From: Verrucomicrobiota bacterium
GTDB taxonomy: Bacteria > Verrucomicrobiota > Verrucomicrobiia > Limisphaerales > JAEYXS01
Length of the DNA: 64,000 nt
Direction of reading: 5' to 3'
Assembly (NCBI GenBank): GCA_023431185.1
Contig: JAEYXS010000090.1
Location: 3,803-67,802, forward strand
Shown: in pieces, positions 54,568-64,000 of the stretch
How the letters are laid out: every line of letters starts with the position of its first letter
Numbering within the stretch: the stretch's first letter is position 1
Notes under the pieces: generated by a model
Seen by the model: the letters and a program-made list of their open reading frames with translations, nothing else
Told to the model about the DNA's origin: nothing
Database searches by the model: none
Position numbers and translations under genes: made by a program

Positions 54568-55074
54568 ATGAGTATGGAACAAATGGCGGGTTTGGCGCTG
54601 GCACTGATCATCATGGCCATCGGCATGCTGGGCAGCATTCTGCCGGGCTTGCCGAGTACACCCATCGTGTTGCTGGCGGCAGTAGGGCACCGGATGTATT
54701 TCAAGGAAACGGGTCCGGGCACCTTTGTGCTGATACTGATGCTAGGCGTGATGTTGCTTTCCCTCGTGATGGATTACTTCGCCACGATGTATGGTGCAAA
54801 GAAGCTGGGGGCCACGAAACGGGGTATCATCGGAGCGGCCTTGGGGGCCTTGATCGGGCTTTTCTTCAGCCTGCCAGGCTTGATCTTGGGACCGTTCATC
54901 GGCGCGTTCGCCTTTGAGATGGCGGGTGGTCGTGAATCGCGTGAAGCGGCCCGCGCCGGAGCCGGGGCCACGCTGGGGCTGTTCGCAGGTGCTTTGGGCA
55001 AACTGGCTTGCTGCCTCGCGATGATCGGCATGTTCGTCATAAACGTGTTCTACCGTACCTTGAGCGGGTCGTAA
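54568..55074 (+). CDS. DUF456-family membrane protein
   Basis: This 168-aa protein has several glycine-rich helices (LALALIIMAIGMLGSILPGLPSTPIVLLAA, then LGALIGLFFSLPGLILGPFIGAF), the hallmark of DUF456. The role of the family is unknown. It is divergent from the small membrane gene 83 bp upstream and is followed by a strong terminator. Confidence 0.88.
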   Translation: MSMEQMAGLALALIIMAIGMLGSILPGLPSTPIVLLAAVGHRMYFKETGPGTFVLILMLGVMLLSLVMDYFATMYGAKKLGATKRGIIGAALGALIGLFFSLPGLILGPFIGAFAFEMAGGRESREAARAGAGATLGLFAGALGKLACCLAMIGMFVINVFYRTLSGS

Positions 55075-55093
55075 GCGCTCTCTCCATAAAGCG

Positions 55094-55127
55094 AAACGCG
55101 CTCCAACAGGGAGCGCGTTTTGCTTTT
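55094..55127. terminator. strong intrinsic terminator between convergent genes
   Basis: AAACGCGCTCC (55094-55104) and GGAGCGCGTTT (55110-55120) form a perfect 11-bp stem with loop AACAG, followed by TGCTTTTTG. It should stop the DUF456 transcript and probably, in reverse, the pfkB transcript. Confidence 0.85.
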
Positions 55128-55147
55128 TGAAATGGACAAGTCTCTGT

Positions 55148-56047
55148 TTAGAACTTTACCAGCTTCTCCAGTTCCTTCACGCGAGCGGCAATCTGTTTCT
55201 TTGTCACCGTCGTGGTCTTCTTCAGACCGAAACCTTCACAGCAGAAGGACGCCACCACGCTGCCGTGGATGATCGCTTTGCGCAGATTGGCTTCCACTGA
55301 GCCTTTGCTCGTGGCCAGATAACCGATCATGCCGCCGACGAAGGAATCACCGGCACCGGTTGGATCGACCACTTTGTGCAGCGGGAAGGCGGGGGCAACG
55401 AACATGCCGGACGGACCGGACAGGATCGCGCCGTGTTCGCCTTTCTTCACGATGACATACTTCGGCCCCAGCTTGTGGATCTTGGGGATGGCCGCGACGA
55501 TGTTATCCGTCTGCGTCAACTGGCTGGCTTCGCTATCGTTCATCACGATGGCATCCACGCGCTTCAGCAGCTTCATCACTTCCGGCAGGGCGATGTTCAG
55601 CCACAGGTCCATCGTATCGGCGATGACGAACTTCGGTTTCTTCATCTGGTCCAGCACATGATGCTGAAGGCCGGGCGAGATGTTCGCGAGCAGTACGTAA
55701 GGTGTGTTCGCGTAAGCTTCCGGCAGCTTGGGGTTAAAAGTCTCGATGACGCCGAGGACGGTGTTCAGCGTGCGGCGCTTGTTCATGTTCACCTCATACT
55801 CGCCCGCCCAATGGAACGTCTGGCCTTTGACCTGTTGCAGGCCTTCCAGGCAGATGCCGTGCTTCTGGTAGAGCTCGACATAACGTTTCGGGAAGTCATC
55901 GCCCACGATGCCGACGAGGCGGACCGGGGAGAAGAAACTGGCCGCCACCGCCGCATGGCTCGCCGAGCCACCGAGCAGACGCGGGTTTTCCGCTTTCGGA
56001 GTTTTGATCGAATCCAGTGCCGTAGTGCCAACAATCAGAACGCTCAT
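55148..56047 (-). CDS. PfkB/ribokinase-family sugar or nucleoside kinase
   Basis: This 299-aa kinase has the N-terminal GGSASHAAVAASFF block, NDSEASQL (about 170-177) and the ATP/anion-hole signature DPTGAGDSFVGG, with the catalytic base at D234. The substrate could be a sugar, adenosine or a vitamin intermediate. It lies 12 nt after thiE, so they are likely cotranscribed. Confidence 0.9.
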   Translation of the reverse strand: MSVLIVGTTALDSIKTPKAENPRLLGGSASHAAVAASFFSPVRLVGIVGDDFPKRYVELYQKHGICLEGLQQVKGQTFHWAGEYEVNMNKRRTLNTVLGVIETFNPKLPEAYANTPYVLLANISPGLQHHVLDQMKKPKFVIADTMDLWLNIALPEVMKLLKRVDAIVMNDSEASQLTQTDNIVAAIPKIHKLGPKYVIVKKGEHGAILSGPSGMFVAPAFPLHKVVDPTGAGDSFVGGMIGYLATSKGSVEANLRKAIIHGSVVASFCCEGFGLKKTTTVTKKQIAARVKELEKLVKF

Positions 56048-56059
56048 TTTAGTAATAGC

Positions 56060-56710
56060 TTAACGCGGCGAGGACGGTAGGCGCATCTTGAAGTCCTGAC
56101 AAGCTTTCGCCACGTCCGGCGCATTGAGGATGGCCGAGACCACACAGATACGGATGGCTCCGGCCGCCAGCACATCGTCCAGATTATGCAGATTGATACC
56201 GCCGATGGCAAACCACGGCACCTGCACATTCTGTGCCGCCCACTTCACGTATTCCAAGGTGACCGGCTTGGCGGTCGGCTTGGTGCCCGTGGGATAAATA
56301 GGTCCGATGGCGAGGTAATCCGCCCCGGCATCGATCGCGCGTTGTGCCTGTGCCGGCGCATGGGTGCTAAGACCGATCTCTAGTGCGCCTTTGGCCGGTT
56401 TGAGTTCACGCACATGCTGGTGTCCGTTATCGAAGAAATCTTCCTGACCCACATGGGCGATGGGCGCACCCAGCTCCGCAGCCAGTTGATAGTAGTCGTT
56501 GATGACCAGGCGCACGCGGTTCTGTTGGGTCACGGGCAGAATGGCTTCGGCCAGGCGACGTGTTTCTTCCAAGGATTCCTTTTTGGCACGCAACTGGATC
56601 AGGTCAGAGCCGCCGTCACAAAGCTGCTGGGCGAGCGTGGCGGGATCGCGGCCATGCAAGTAGGCAGTATCGACGAACGTGTAGAGGCGGCAATCCGCCA
56701 GCGATTTCAT
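56060..56710 (-). CDS. thiE: thiamine-phosphate synthase
   Basis: This 216-aa TIM-barrel enzyme joins the thiazole phosphate and pyrimidine diphosphate moieties of thiamine. RAKKESLEE, LVINDYYQLAAELGA, HVGQED and GPIYPTGTKP are the recognisable phosphate- and substrate-binding blocks, with a C-terminal WFAIGGINLHN. It precedes a PfkB kinase by 12 nt. No TPP riboswitch fits the short upstream region. Confidence 0.9.
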   Translation of the reverse strand: MKSLADCRLYTFVDTAYLHGRDPATLAQQLCDGGSDLIQLRAKKESLEETRRLAEAILPVTQQNRVRLVINDYYQLAAELGAPIAHVGQEDFFDNGHQHVRELKPAKGALEIGLSTHAPAQAQRAIDAGADYLAIGPIYPTGTKPTAKPVTLEYVKWAAQNVQVPWFAIGGINLHNLDDVLAAGAIRICVVSAILNAPDVAKACQDFKMRLPSSPR

Positions 56711-56794
56711 GGGGGAAGTTGAATTCAGCGGCGACTGGAAGGCAAGCTGTAGGTATGTGGAAAGGCTGACGCTGAGCCGGGGACCAGCGCTCTG

Positions 56795-59080
56795 CTACTT
56801 CCCGCTCATCGTATCGCTCTCCGTCCGTCCCACCTGATGATCCAAGCAGTTGCGCACGATGGAGGCGAGGCTGGAAGTGCTGAAGGGCTTGGGCAGGAAG
56901 TTCACACCCTCTTTCAGCGGCATGTCTGCCTGCACGAGGTCCACGCTGTAGCCGCTGGTGAAGAGCACCCGCAGATTGGGTTTTCGTTGCCGCAGATGAG
57001 CGGCGAGATCTTTGCCGCTCATGCCGCCGGGCATGACGAGGTCGGTCAGCAAGAGATCTATCGGGCTTTCTGTTTCCGCCCAGATGGCGAGGGCATCCGG
57101 GCCGGAGGCGGCTTCCAATACGCGGTAGCCGAAATTCTGCAGGCCCGTCTTGGCCAGACCGCGCAAGGCCGGATCATCTTCCACCAGCAAGATCGTTTCA
57201 TTGCCGCCCCGGATGCGGCTCATCTGCAACTGCCGCACCGTGGCTTCGGGTGCTTCCGCGCAAAGCGGGAAGAAGATGCGGAACGTGGTGCCGCAGTCCA
57301 GTTCGCTGTAAACATTGAGCCAGCCGTCATGCTGCTTCACGATGCCATAGACGGTGGAAAGGCCGAGTCCGGTGCCTTGGCCGGGGTCTTTGGTGGTGAA
57401 AAACGGCTCAAATATCTTGGCCATGATATCGGGTGCCATGCCGCTCCCGGAATCGGAGACCGTCAGGCAGACGAAATCACCGGCCCGGGCTCCCGGATGA
57501 GCAGCGCAATAGCGTTCATCCACCTCGAACATGGACGTTTCCACGATGAGTTTGCCGCCTTTGGGCATGGCATCGCGCGAGTTGATGGCCAGATTGACGA
57601 GGATCTGCTCGATCATGCTGACATCCGCCTGAACGGGCAGGATGTTCGGGCTGAGATTCAGCTGCAGCACGATCTGCTCGCCCAAAATGCGCTCCAGCAT
57701 GCGGGAAAAGTGCTGGACCAGTTCGTTCAATTCGATCGGTTTGAACTGCACGACCTGTTTGCGGCTGAAAGTCAGCAACTGACGCGTGAAGTGGGTGGCC
57801 ATGTCGGCCGCTTGGAGGATTTGTTCCAGATGACCATGGGTCTTGGTCGGCAGCATCCGGTTGGTGAGGGCAAGGTCGGCATAGCCGCGGATGAGGGTCA
57901 GGATGTTGTTGAAATCATGAGCGATGCCGCCGGCGAGCTGGCCTACGGCCTCCATCTTTTGCGCCTGCCGGAACTGCCACTCCAGGTTTATCCGTTCGGT
58001 GATATCCCCGGCATAAGTGTGTACGACACCGATGGAGGGGATGGGGAAGAAGGACCAGGAAATGGTGCGGCCGGCGATCATGGTTTCGAGGCGGAGCCGG
58101 TTGCGCCCGGTGGCCAGACATTCGCGGACGACCTCGCGAGTGATCAAGGGGAGAATCGGCTGCGGCGTTTCATGACCCACTTTGTGGGCGAGTTCCAGGG
58201 CGGCAGCGTTGCAATAGGTCAATTCGCCTTCCGCATCAAATTCAAACACCGGATTCGGATTGAAGCGAGGGAACGCGGCCAGCTTCTCGATTTCCTCCTG
58301 CACCTGTTTGCGATCCGTGATGTCGCGGTCCATGCCGAGGACCAGTTCGCGTCCGCCGACTTGGACGAGGCTGGTGGAGACTTCGACCGGGAAATGCGAA
58401 CCGTCTTTGCGCCGGTGATAGGTTTCGTAACGGTCGGCGCTTTTCTGCCGCAACCGAGCCAGATGTTTGGCGAGCAGATCGCGGTTTTGCGCCCGCGGAA
58501 CGACCAGCCCGACGGGTTGGCCGAGCAGTTCCTCACGGGTGTAGCCGTTCTCACGGCAGGCAACTTCGTTGCAGGCGATAATCGGCCAGTCGCACGCGGT
58601 TGAATGCGGGTCCACCAGGAAGATGGATTCCGGCGAGGATTCAAAGAGCACCCGGAACAGGGCTTCACTTTCTACTCGGGCAGCTTCTGCCTGCTTGCGG
58701 GCGGCGTGCTCGGCGTATTCGCGCAACTCGCGTTTGACGATGAGGGGCAGGCGGGTGATGGCATCCTTGCCCAGACAATCATCCGCCCCGGCGCTCATGG
58801 CGGCGGCAAACATCTCCTCGGAAAAACTGCCTGAGAGGACGACCACGGGGAAATCCAGATTCCGGCTGCGGACATGCTGCAGGAAATCGAGTGCGGTGGC
58901 ATCAGGCAGATGAAAATCCGTGATCATCAGATCCCATCCGGCATCGATGTGCTGGAGGAACTCAGTGCGGTTGGCAGCGACTTGCAGCGAGAGAGGGAGA
59001 CCGGCCCGTTGCAGGACCAGCGTGATGAGCGCCGAATCCAACGCCGAGTCTTCAACCAATAGAACCCGCAATTCGTTCAT
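56795..59080 (-). CDS. hybrid histidine kinase (REC-PAS-PAS-HisKA-HATPase-REC)
   Basis: From the ATG at 59080 this is a 761-aa protein; the frame open from 59182 lacks support. An N-terminal receiver (1-125) has phospho-acceptor D55 (MITDFHLPD). Two PAS regions follow (about 135-255 and 270-365). The H-box is GGIAHDFNN with H388, the HATPase has [10 protein letters not shown] and SGSGMAP plus [13 protein letters not shown], and a C-terminal receiver (about 635-750) has [10 protein letters not shown]. Tandem PAS suggests redox or ligand sensing. No membrane helix is visible. Confidence 0.93.
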   Translation of the reverse strand: MNELRVLLVEDSALDSALITLVLQRAGLPLSLQVAANRTEFLQHIDAGWDLMITDFHLPDATALDFLQHVRSRNLDFPVVVLSGSFSEEMFAAAMSAGADDCLGKDAITRLPLIVKRELREYAEHAARKQAEAARVESEALFRVLFESSPESIFLVDPHSTACDWPIIACNEVACRENGYTREELLGQPVGLVVPRAQNRDLLAKHLARLRQKSADRYETYHRRKDGSHFPVEVSTSLVQVGGRELVLGMDRDITDRKQVQEEIEKLAAFPRFNPNPVFEFDAEGELTYCNAAALELAHKVGHETPQPILPLITREVVRECLATGRNRLRLETMIAGRTISWSFFPIPSIGVVHTYAGDITERINLEWQFRQAQKMEAVGQLAGGIAHDFNNILTLIRGYADLALTNRMLPTKTHGHLEQILQAADMATHFTRQLLTFSRKQVVQFKPIELNELVQHFSRMLERILGEQIVLQLNLSPNILPVQADVSMIEQILVNLAINSRDAMPKGGKLIVETSMFEVDERYCAAHPGARAGDFVCLTVSDSGSGMAPDIMAKIFEPFFTTKDPGQGTGLGLSTVYGIVKQHDGWLNVYSELDCGTTFRIFFPLCAEAPEATVRQLQMSRIRGGNETILLVEDDPALRGLAKTGLQNFGYRVLEAASGPDALAIWAETESPIDLLLTDLVMPGGMSGKDLAAHLRQRKPNLRVLFTSGYSVDLVQADMPLKEGVNFLPKPFSTSSLASIVRNCLDHQVGRTESDTMSGK

Positions 59081-59323
59081 GCCCGTTGTGTGTGCTCCCG
59101 AAAAAGACGACCGCCGGTCAAAAAAGCAAATGACCAGCGCATTGCCGGCTGGCTTGGAAACAAAAGTTCCAAGTGACGGCAACGATTACCCGAGAATTCG
59201 AACAGAAACCCCGAACCGACACTGCATTCGGACCAACTCATCCAAGCCTGGCATCTTTAACGGTACGGGGATGAATTCGCGCAAGTTCCTAAAGCACAAG
59301 AACCCTGCAAGTCAAATACTCTT

Positions 59324-60406
59324 TCAATTTTCGTGCAAATTTTTGTCATCGAGAAGCCACCAAGTGGTCATCAGCCCCTTGCCTTTGATCTCAAGCTCGC
59401 CGCGCGGCTCCAGTGCAAAACGCAATTTCAGGCGTTCATAGGTGCTGGCGGAGACTTGGATGGCATCCGGTTTGCCGTGGGATTCCATGCGACTGGCGGT
59501 ATTCACTGCGTCGCCCCATAGATCGTAGATAAACTTGCTCCGGCCAATGACACCCGCCACGACCGGTCCGGTGTTGATGCCGATGCGCAACCGCAGGGAG
59601 GTGTGATAGTCGGCATTGAGTTTGTGGATGCTGTGCAGCATGGCCAGCCCCATCTCCGCCACCGCCTCAGCATGGTTGGGCTTGGGTTCGGGAAGTCCGC
59701 CGACGACCATGTAGCAATCACCGATAGTCTTGATTTTCTCCAAACCGAGCCGGGCCGCGAGCTGGTCGAAGGCGGAGAATATTTCGTTGAGCAGGAATAC
59801 GATTTCTTGCGGGGAGACGATGGTGGAAAGGCTGGTGAACCCCACGATATCCGCGAACAGGATGGTGACCTCCGGGAAGCTGTCGGCGATGACGTTCTCC
59901 CCCTTTTTCAAGCGTTCGGCAATCTGCGCGGGCAAGATATTCAGGAGCAAGGCTTCAGATTTGTTGCGCTCCAATTCCAGTTGTTTGAGGTAGGATTCCT
60001 CCTGGTCATGCCAGCGTTTGCGCTGGAGGGCGGCATTCAGGCGGGTACGAAGCAGCAGGTGGTTGAAGGGCTTGGGCAGATAATCTTCAGCCCCGATCTC
60101 GATGCAGCGCAAGGCGCTGTCAATCTCGCTGGAACCGGAAATCACGATGACGGGCAGGTGACGGAGCCGGATGTCTCCTTTGAGATTCCTCAGGACATCG
60201 ATGCCGTTCATTTCCGGCATGTCGATATCCAGCAGGATGATGTCGAAATCGGAGGACCCGATTTTCTCCAAGGCTTCCAGGCCGTTTCCAGCCTGATCAA
60301 AAGTGTAGCCCTCCAAGCCGAGACAGTCGCCGATCAACTTTCGGTTGAGCGGGTCATCATCGACAACAAGCACATGCCCCCGGTAAAAGGGAACGCTCTG
60401 GGTCAT
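59324..60406 (-). CDS. response regulator with class III adenylate/guanylate cyclase output
   Basis: This 360-aa protein has a receiver (1-125) with D60 (LLDIDMPE), a short coiled coil, then a class III cyclase domain. Metal ligands are D186 (FADIVGFT) and D230 (KTIGDCYM), with substrate residues K226 and D295 (YDLWGDAV) and transition-state residues N302 and R306. The K/D pair favours ATP over GTP. It lies upstream of the hybrid kinase, separated by about 240 bp. A cAMP-type output is the best prediction. Confidence 0.93.
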   Translation of the reverse strand: MTQSVPFYRGHVLVVDDDPLNRKLIGDCLGLEGYTFDQAGNGLEALEKIGSSDFDIILLDIDMPEMNGIDVLRNLKGDIRLRHLPVIVISGSSEIDSALRCIEIGAEDYLPKPFNHLLLRTRLNAALQRKRWHDQEESYLKQLELERNKSEALLLNILPAQIAERLKKGENVIADSFPEVTILFADIVGFTSLSTIVSPQEIVFLLNEIFSAFDQLAARLGLEKIKTIGDCYMVVGGLPEPKPNHAEAVAEMGLAMLHSIHKLNADYHTSLRLRIGINTGPVVAGVIGRSKFIYDLWGDAVNTASRMESHGKPDAIQVSASTYERLKLRFALEPRGELEIKGKGLMTTWWLLDDKNLHEN

Positions 60407-60462
60407 AATCAGCGGCCAGCAGACATTTTCGCGCCAGTCGCCAAGCTGATTGCGACCAGTGC

Positions 60463-61845
60463 TTACGCTTTCTCTTCGATCAATTCCCGGCGTCCACCGC
60501 CGAGCAACTCCGCCACAAACCCGGTGGAATAAACACCGCGACGGAAATTGGGATCCTGAAGGATTGCCTGCTCAAAGGGAATCGTGGTCTTGATCCCGGT
60601 GATCATGTATTCGCTCAAGGCACGGCTCATCAGGTCCATGGATTCGCGGCGGTCTTTGCCGTAGCTGATGAGCTTGCCAATCATCGAATCATAATGCGGC
60701 GGGATGGAATAGCCGGCATAGGCATGGCTGTCCACACGCACACCGCGGCCGCCGGGAGCGTAATACATCTCAATGCGACCGGGGCAGGGGCGGAAATCAT
60801 CAAACGGATCTTCCGCATTGATACGGCACTCGATGGCGCTGCCCTTCAACTGGACATCGCTCTGGGAGTGGCGCAGCGGCTCACCCATGGCAATCATAAT
60901 CTGATATTTGACCAGATCGATGCCGGTGACCTCCTCCGTGATGGGATGCTCCACCTGGATGCGCTTGTTCACTTCAAGGAAGTAGAAATTGCCCTTGTCA
61001 TCCACGATGAACTCGACGGTGCCGGCGTTCGTGTAATTGGCTACCTCAGCGATGCGGACGGCCGCCTTGCCCATCTTTTTGCGGAGATCCTTGAACTTGT
61101 TCTCGATCAGCGGGGAGGGGGTTTCCTCGATGATTTTCTGATTGCGACGCTGGATGGAGCAGTCGCGCTCGTTGAGGTGGATGATGTGCCCACGATTATC
61201 ACCCAAGATCTGGAACTCGATGTGATGCGGGTTCTCGATGAACTTCTCGATGTAAACCCCGGAGTTGCCAAAAGCCTTGTCCGCCTCCGTGCGGGCGGTG
61301 TGGTAGCCCTTGACCAAGCTGATGTCGTTATGGGCCACCCGCATGCCGCGACCACCACCACCGGCGATGGCCTTAATCATGACGGGATAACCGATGCGTT
61401 TGGCCACAGCCAAGGCTTCCTGCTCATTGATGACCAAGCCCTCTGAGCCGGGAGGGGTGGGGACACCGGCCTTCTTGGCCAAATTCCGGCTCACGGCCTT
61501 GTCTTCCAAGGCGTTCATGGCGCGGGAGCTGGGGCCAATGAAGCGAATGTTGCAGCTTTCGCAAACATCCGCGAAGTGGGCGTTCTCGGAGAGGAAGCCG
61601 TAACCGGGGTGAATAGCATCCACATCCGCGATTTCAGCGGCACTAATCAGTCGATCAATGCGCAAATAGCTCTCGGAGCTGGGTCCTTTACCGATACAGA
61701 TAGCTTCGTCGGCCATCTGGACGTGCATGGAGTTAGCATCGGCCTCAGAGTAGACGGCTACTGTGCGGACGTTGAGCTCTTTGCAGGCCCGGATAATGCG
61801 AACCGCAATCTCACCGCGATTCGCTACAAGAATCTTCTCAAACAT
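60463..61845 (-). CDS. accC: acetyl-CoA carboxylase, biotin carboxylase subunit
   Basis: This 460-aa ATP-grasp enzyme carboxylates biotin on AccB. The glycine loop [43 protein letters not shown] and the catalytic region [17 protein letters not shown] are clear. The usual MNTR is VNKR, so Thr is replaced by Lys, which is unusual. It directly follows accB by 49 nt. Confidence 0.97.
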   Translation of the reverse strand: MFEKILVANRGEIAVRIIRACKELNVRTVAVYSEADANSMHVQMADEAICIGKGPSSESYLRIDRLISAAEIADVDAIHPGYGFLSENAHFADVCESCNIRFIGPSSRAMNALEDKAVSRNLAKKAGVPTPPGSEGLVINEQEALAVAKRIGYPVMIKAIAGGGGRGMRVAHNDISLVKGYHTARTEADKAFGNSGVYIEKFIENPHHIEFQILGDNRGHIIHLNERDCSIQRRNQKIIEETPSPLIENKFKDLRKKMGKAAVRIAEVANYTNAGTVEFIVDDKGNFYFLEVNKRIQVEHPITEEVTGIDLVKYQIMIAMGEPLRHSQSDVQLKGSAIECRINAEDPFDDFRPCPGRIEMYYAPGGRGVRVDSHAYAGYSIPPHYDSMIGKLISYGKDRRESMDLMSRALSEYMITGIKTTIPFEQAILQDPNFRRGVYSTGFVAELLGGGRRELIEEKA

Positions 61846-61894
61846 GGTGCTTTAACGATATCGGCTGCTTGAATCGGGTAGAAAACACCCGTTT

Positions 61895-62362
61895 TTACAG
61901 CGGACGGACCTTGAACAACGGTTGACCAAACTCCACGGGCTTGGCGTTATCGAGACAAATATGGGTGACTACACCGCGCACCTCAGCTTTGATCTCGTTC
62001 ATGACCTTCATGGCTTCGATGATGCAAACCACGCTGTCGGGGTTCACCTCGGTGCCGACCTCCACGTAGGAGGCGGATTCCGGCGAGGGGGCGCGATAAA
62101 ACGTGCCGATCATCGGGGACTTGATCTCCAAATCGTTTGAGTTGGCGCTCGAAGCAGAGGATGCAGCCGCTGTGGCAGGTAGCGCGGCCACCGGGGCGCT
62201 GGGAATCAGCACCGCTGGCTGGTCGTCATAAGCTGCGATCGTATGGCCACCGCTGCCGCCACGCTTGAGCTTGATCTTGAATTCTTGCTTTTCTAGTTCG
62301 AACTCAGTGATGGCGTTTTTCTTCATCAAATCGATGACCGCCTTGATATCCTTCAAATCCAC
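61895..62362 (-). CDS. accB: acetyl-CoA carboxylase biotin carboxyl carrier protein
   Basis: This 155-aa protein has a flexible Pro/Ala linker (50-76) and the C-terminal biotinyl domain with EAMKVMNEI, where biotin is attached to K119. IKSPMIGTFYRAPSPE precedes the thumb region. AGGAG 9 nt before the ATG is the ribosome site. It heads the accBC pair, downstream of aroQ and a terminator. Confidence 0.97.
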   Translation of the reverse strand: MDLKDIKAVIDLMKKNAITEFELEKQEFKIKLKRGGSGGHTIAAYDDQPAVLIPSAPVAALPATAAASSASSANSNDLEIKSPMIGTFYRAPSPESASYVEVGTEVNPDSVVCIIEAMKVMNEIKAEVRGVVTHICLDNAKPVEFGQPLFKVRPL

Positions 62363-62419
62363 AGGGTCTCCTGGTTGAAAGTTACCGTTAACTATAAAAC
62401 GGGTTACGCACTATGCGTT

Positions 62420-62460
62420 TTAAATAAAATAAGCAGTGACTGATATTCGACACTGCTTAT
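62420..62460 (-). terminator. intrinsic terminator after aroQ
   Basis: ATAAGCAGTG (62429-62438) and CACTGCTTAT (62451-62460) form a perfect 10-bp stem with a 12-nt loop, followed on the minus strand by TTTTATTTA. It lies 122 bp past the aroQ stop and 67 bp before accB, so accBC must have its own promoter. Confidence 0.7.
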
Positions 62461-62582
62461 CTTTTCTGTTACGAATTGGCGACGACAGTAGTGATGGGGT
62501 CGGTTGCCGTCAAGACTAGTTTCTTCGGCAGCTCAAAATGTTCAAAAACGGTCAAAATCGCCTGAAACGGCAAAAAACAGCT

Positions 62583-63020
62583 TCATTTTTTAAACGATAT
62601 CGATAAAGATGCTTGCACTCCGAGCAGGTAAGAGGCTTCTCCAAAACCGCAAATTTGCCCCTTGCAGACCGCTGCGATCAGGGATTTGTGCCGAAATTCC
62701 TCCCGGGCATGGATGTTCGAGAGGTGTATCTCGATGGTGGGTACGCCCACTGCGGAAATCGCATCCCGCAGTGCCACGCTGGTGTGCGTATATGCCCCGG
62801 CGTTGAGCAAAATGACATCTGCGGTCCCCTTGGCTTGCTGGATCCACGTCACCAGTTCTCCTTCCAGATTACTCTGGCGAAAATCCACCGTGACGCCGTT
62901 CTTTCCAGCCAAGTCCCGGACCGCTTGCTCGATGTCGGCCAGCGTCGTCCGACCATAGACTTCCGGCTCCCGCTGGCCGAGCAGGTTCAGATTGGGGCCA
63001 TTGAGCACGAGCAATTTCAT
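62583..63020 (-). CDS. aroQ: type II 3-dehydroquinate dehydratase
   Basis: The ATG at 63020 begins the standard [15 protein letters not shown] start, giving 145 aa. Catalytic Tyr22 (EVYG) and His99 (EIHLSN) and [10 protein letters not shown] are present. It dehydrates 3-dehydroquinate in the shikimate pathway. Its ATG overlaps the upstream ligase-like gene's stop by 4 nt. Confidence 0.95.
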   Translation of the reverse strand: MKLLVLNGPNLNLLGQREPEVYGRTTLADIEQAVRDLAGKNGVTVDFRQSNLEGELVTWIQQAKGTADVILLNAGAYTHTSVALRDAISAVGVPTIEIHLSNIHAREEFRHKSLIAAVCKGQICGFGEASYLLGVQASLSISFKK

Positions 63021-64000
63021 GACTGGGCAAGGGTAGTGGAGGACTGGTTGCCTGTCGATGCTGTTTGGGTCAGGCCGGTCAACCATCCCAACATCAGCAT
63101 GGCAGTCCACCCGATGGCTGGCACATATAGACCGAACTCAACGAAGGATTGCAAAGCCCACCCGATGAGGCCCAGCGCCATCGCCTGCGTCAGGGCATTC
63201 GCGTCCGGGTGCAATCCCCTGCTCCAGACCCGGCGCATGCAGCCCCCGATCCACGCCACGAACAACACGAATCCTGGCAGCCCGGAATCACACGCCTGCT
63301 CCAGATAATCATTATGCGTCAACCGCGTGGGTTCTGACTCCGGTGCCTTCAAGCGCGTGTAACCGCTCCCGAACGCCCCCGGTCCATGCCCCAGCAACGG
63401 CCGCTCCTTCGTCAGCTTCAGTGCTGCCGACCAGTAATCGAACCGCGCGATCACGCTCGTGGGGTTCTTCAGCTTCTCCCCGTACTTGAACCAAAACCCG
63501 CCTGCCCCGCCGATCAACACCACCGCCAGGATGCCCCACTTCCACTGCGTGGGAAACGGCTGCGCGAGCACCCACGCCAGCACCATGGCCATCGCCACCA
63601 GCCAGCCGGCCTTGGAACCGGACCAGATCAGGCACGCCACGCCCATATAAAGCACCAGCCCGAACGCCACCATGCGCGCAATCTTCGGCAACCGCTCCGA
63701 GACCTGCCACGTCGTAATCAAGATGGCCGGGAGCGACAGCAGGATGATGCCCGCCAGCGCATTCGCATACACCAGCGTGCCGGAGATGCGCCCGCCGCGC
63801 ACCCGCTTCAACACCTCGGGCACCACTGAATACTTTCCCGTCGCGTCCTTGATCACCACTCCGTTGGCCACCAGGTCGTTCAATTCATCCGCCGGCAGAT
63901 TCGTCCAGCCCGTCGCCTCATTCTTCTCGATGAAATCGGCGGTCGAAGACAAACCGCCATACTGCTGCCCGAACCCTTTGCCCAGCACCAACAACAAGGC
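63017..64000 (-). CDS. O-antigen ligase (Wzy_C/WaaL-like) membrane protein, 5' end outside window
   Basis: This partial protein of about 327 residues has many hydrophobic helices and the family's periplasmic loop: [30 protein letters not shown] and [18 protein letters not shown]. Such proteins ligate or polymerise surface polysaccharides. The frame is open at the window edge; the TTG at 63997 is unlikely to be its true start. Its stop overlaps aroQ. Confidence 0.88.
   Translation of the reverse strand, partial: ALLLVLGKGFGQQYGGLSSTADFIEKNEATGWTNLPADELNDLVANGVVIKDATGKYSVVPEVLKRVRGGRISGTLVYANALAGIILLSLPAILITTWQVSERLPKIARMVAFGLVLYMGVACLIWSGSKAGWLVAMAMVLAWVLAQPFPTQWKWGILAVVLIGGAGGFWFKYGEKLKNPTSVIARFDYWSAALKLTKERPLLGHGPGAFGSGYTRLKAPESEPTRLTHNDYLEQACDSGLPGFVLFVAWIGGCMRRVWSRGLHPDANALTQAMALGLIGWALQSFVEFGLYVPAIGWTAMLMLGWLTGLTQTASTGNQSSTTLAQS

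Noticed and set aside
56711..56794. Possible TPP riboswitch upstream of thiE
   Set aside because: The interval is only 84 bp and I see no THI-box-like conserved pattern.
56837..58603. Plus-strand open frame of 588 codons
   Set aside because: It is antisense to the hybrid histidine kinase and lacks recognisable features.

Overview
The window looks like part of a chromosome of a heterotrophic Verrucomicrobiota bacterium (or a close PVC relative). No marker gene settles this. The inference rests on several secreted sulfatases, a Planctomycete/Verrucomicrobia-type block of PSCyt/DUF1549/DUF1553, PPC-domain, WD40-cytochrome and DUF1501 proteins, Tat-exported Gfo/Idh/MocA oxidoreductases, a SASA-type esterase, and dispersed short palindromic repeats. 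I saw no tRNA, rRNA, CRISPR array, phage or intact transposon.

Layout. (1) 1-11.6 kb, minus strand: an eight-gene catabolic operon. It encodes a double-HELAH metallopeptidase-like protein, two sulfatases, a SASA esterase, a pentaheme cytochrome c, a beta-propeller protein, an enolase-superfamily enzyme with the hydroxyproline dehydratase/epimerase residue pattern, and a DapA-family lyase that runs off the window. Four junctions overlap by 4 nt, and a PAS-AraC regulator is divergent at its head. (2) 13-21.9 kb: the four-gene PSCyt/DUF1501 block. (3) 21.9-33.7 kb: scattered metabolic genes, namely a P450, two Gfo/Idh/MocA proteins, a sulfatase, a glycosyltransferase-like protein, a LarA-type racemase, a ClC transporter and a sulfatase homologue that has lost its catalytic residues. 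(4) 33.7-37 kb: a putative surface-glycan module made of a membrane sulfatase/phosphotransferase-fold protein, a large methyltransferase and a tiny YIDPGAGS membrane protein. (5) 37-42.4 kb: LOG-family, M16 peptidase, ADP-ribosylglycohydrolase, pabB and pabC. (6) 42.3-43.4 kb: a tandem duplication of a small membrane-protein gene together with its promoter. (7) 43.5-49.5 kb: an alcohol dehydrogenase, RluA, DUF6580, a phosphoesterase and LysR with a striking palindrome, separated by repeat-rich gene-poor stretches; 48.26-49.50 kb holds no gene. (8) 49.5-55 kb: a membrane-fused spermidine-synthase-like protein, lgt, rluD, a small membrane protein and DUF456. (9) 55-64 kb, minus strand: pfkB-thiE, a hybrid histidine kinase beside a response regulator-adenylate cyclase, accC, accB, aroQ and a truncated O-antigen-ligase-like gene.

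The most coherent system is region 1. Secreted peptidase, desulfation and deacetylation steps, periplasmic electron carriers and possible cytosolic hydroxyproline chemistry would together suit breakdown of a sulfated, acylated, hydroxyproline-containing glycoprotein or matrix polymer. That substrate is inference. The least explained features are the surface-glycan module, the duplicated small membrane genes, the pseudo-sulfatase and the structured repeats.
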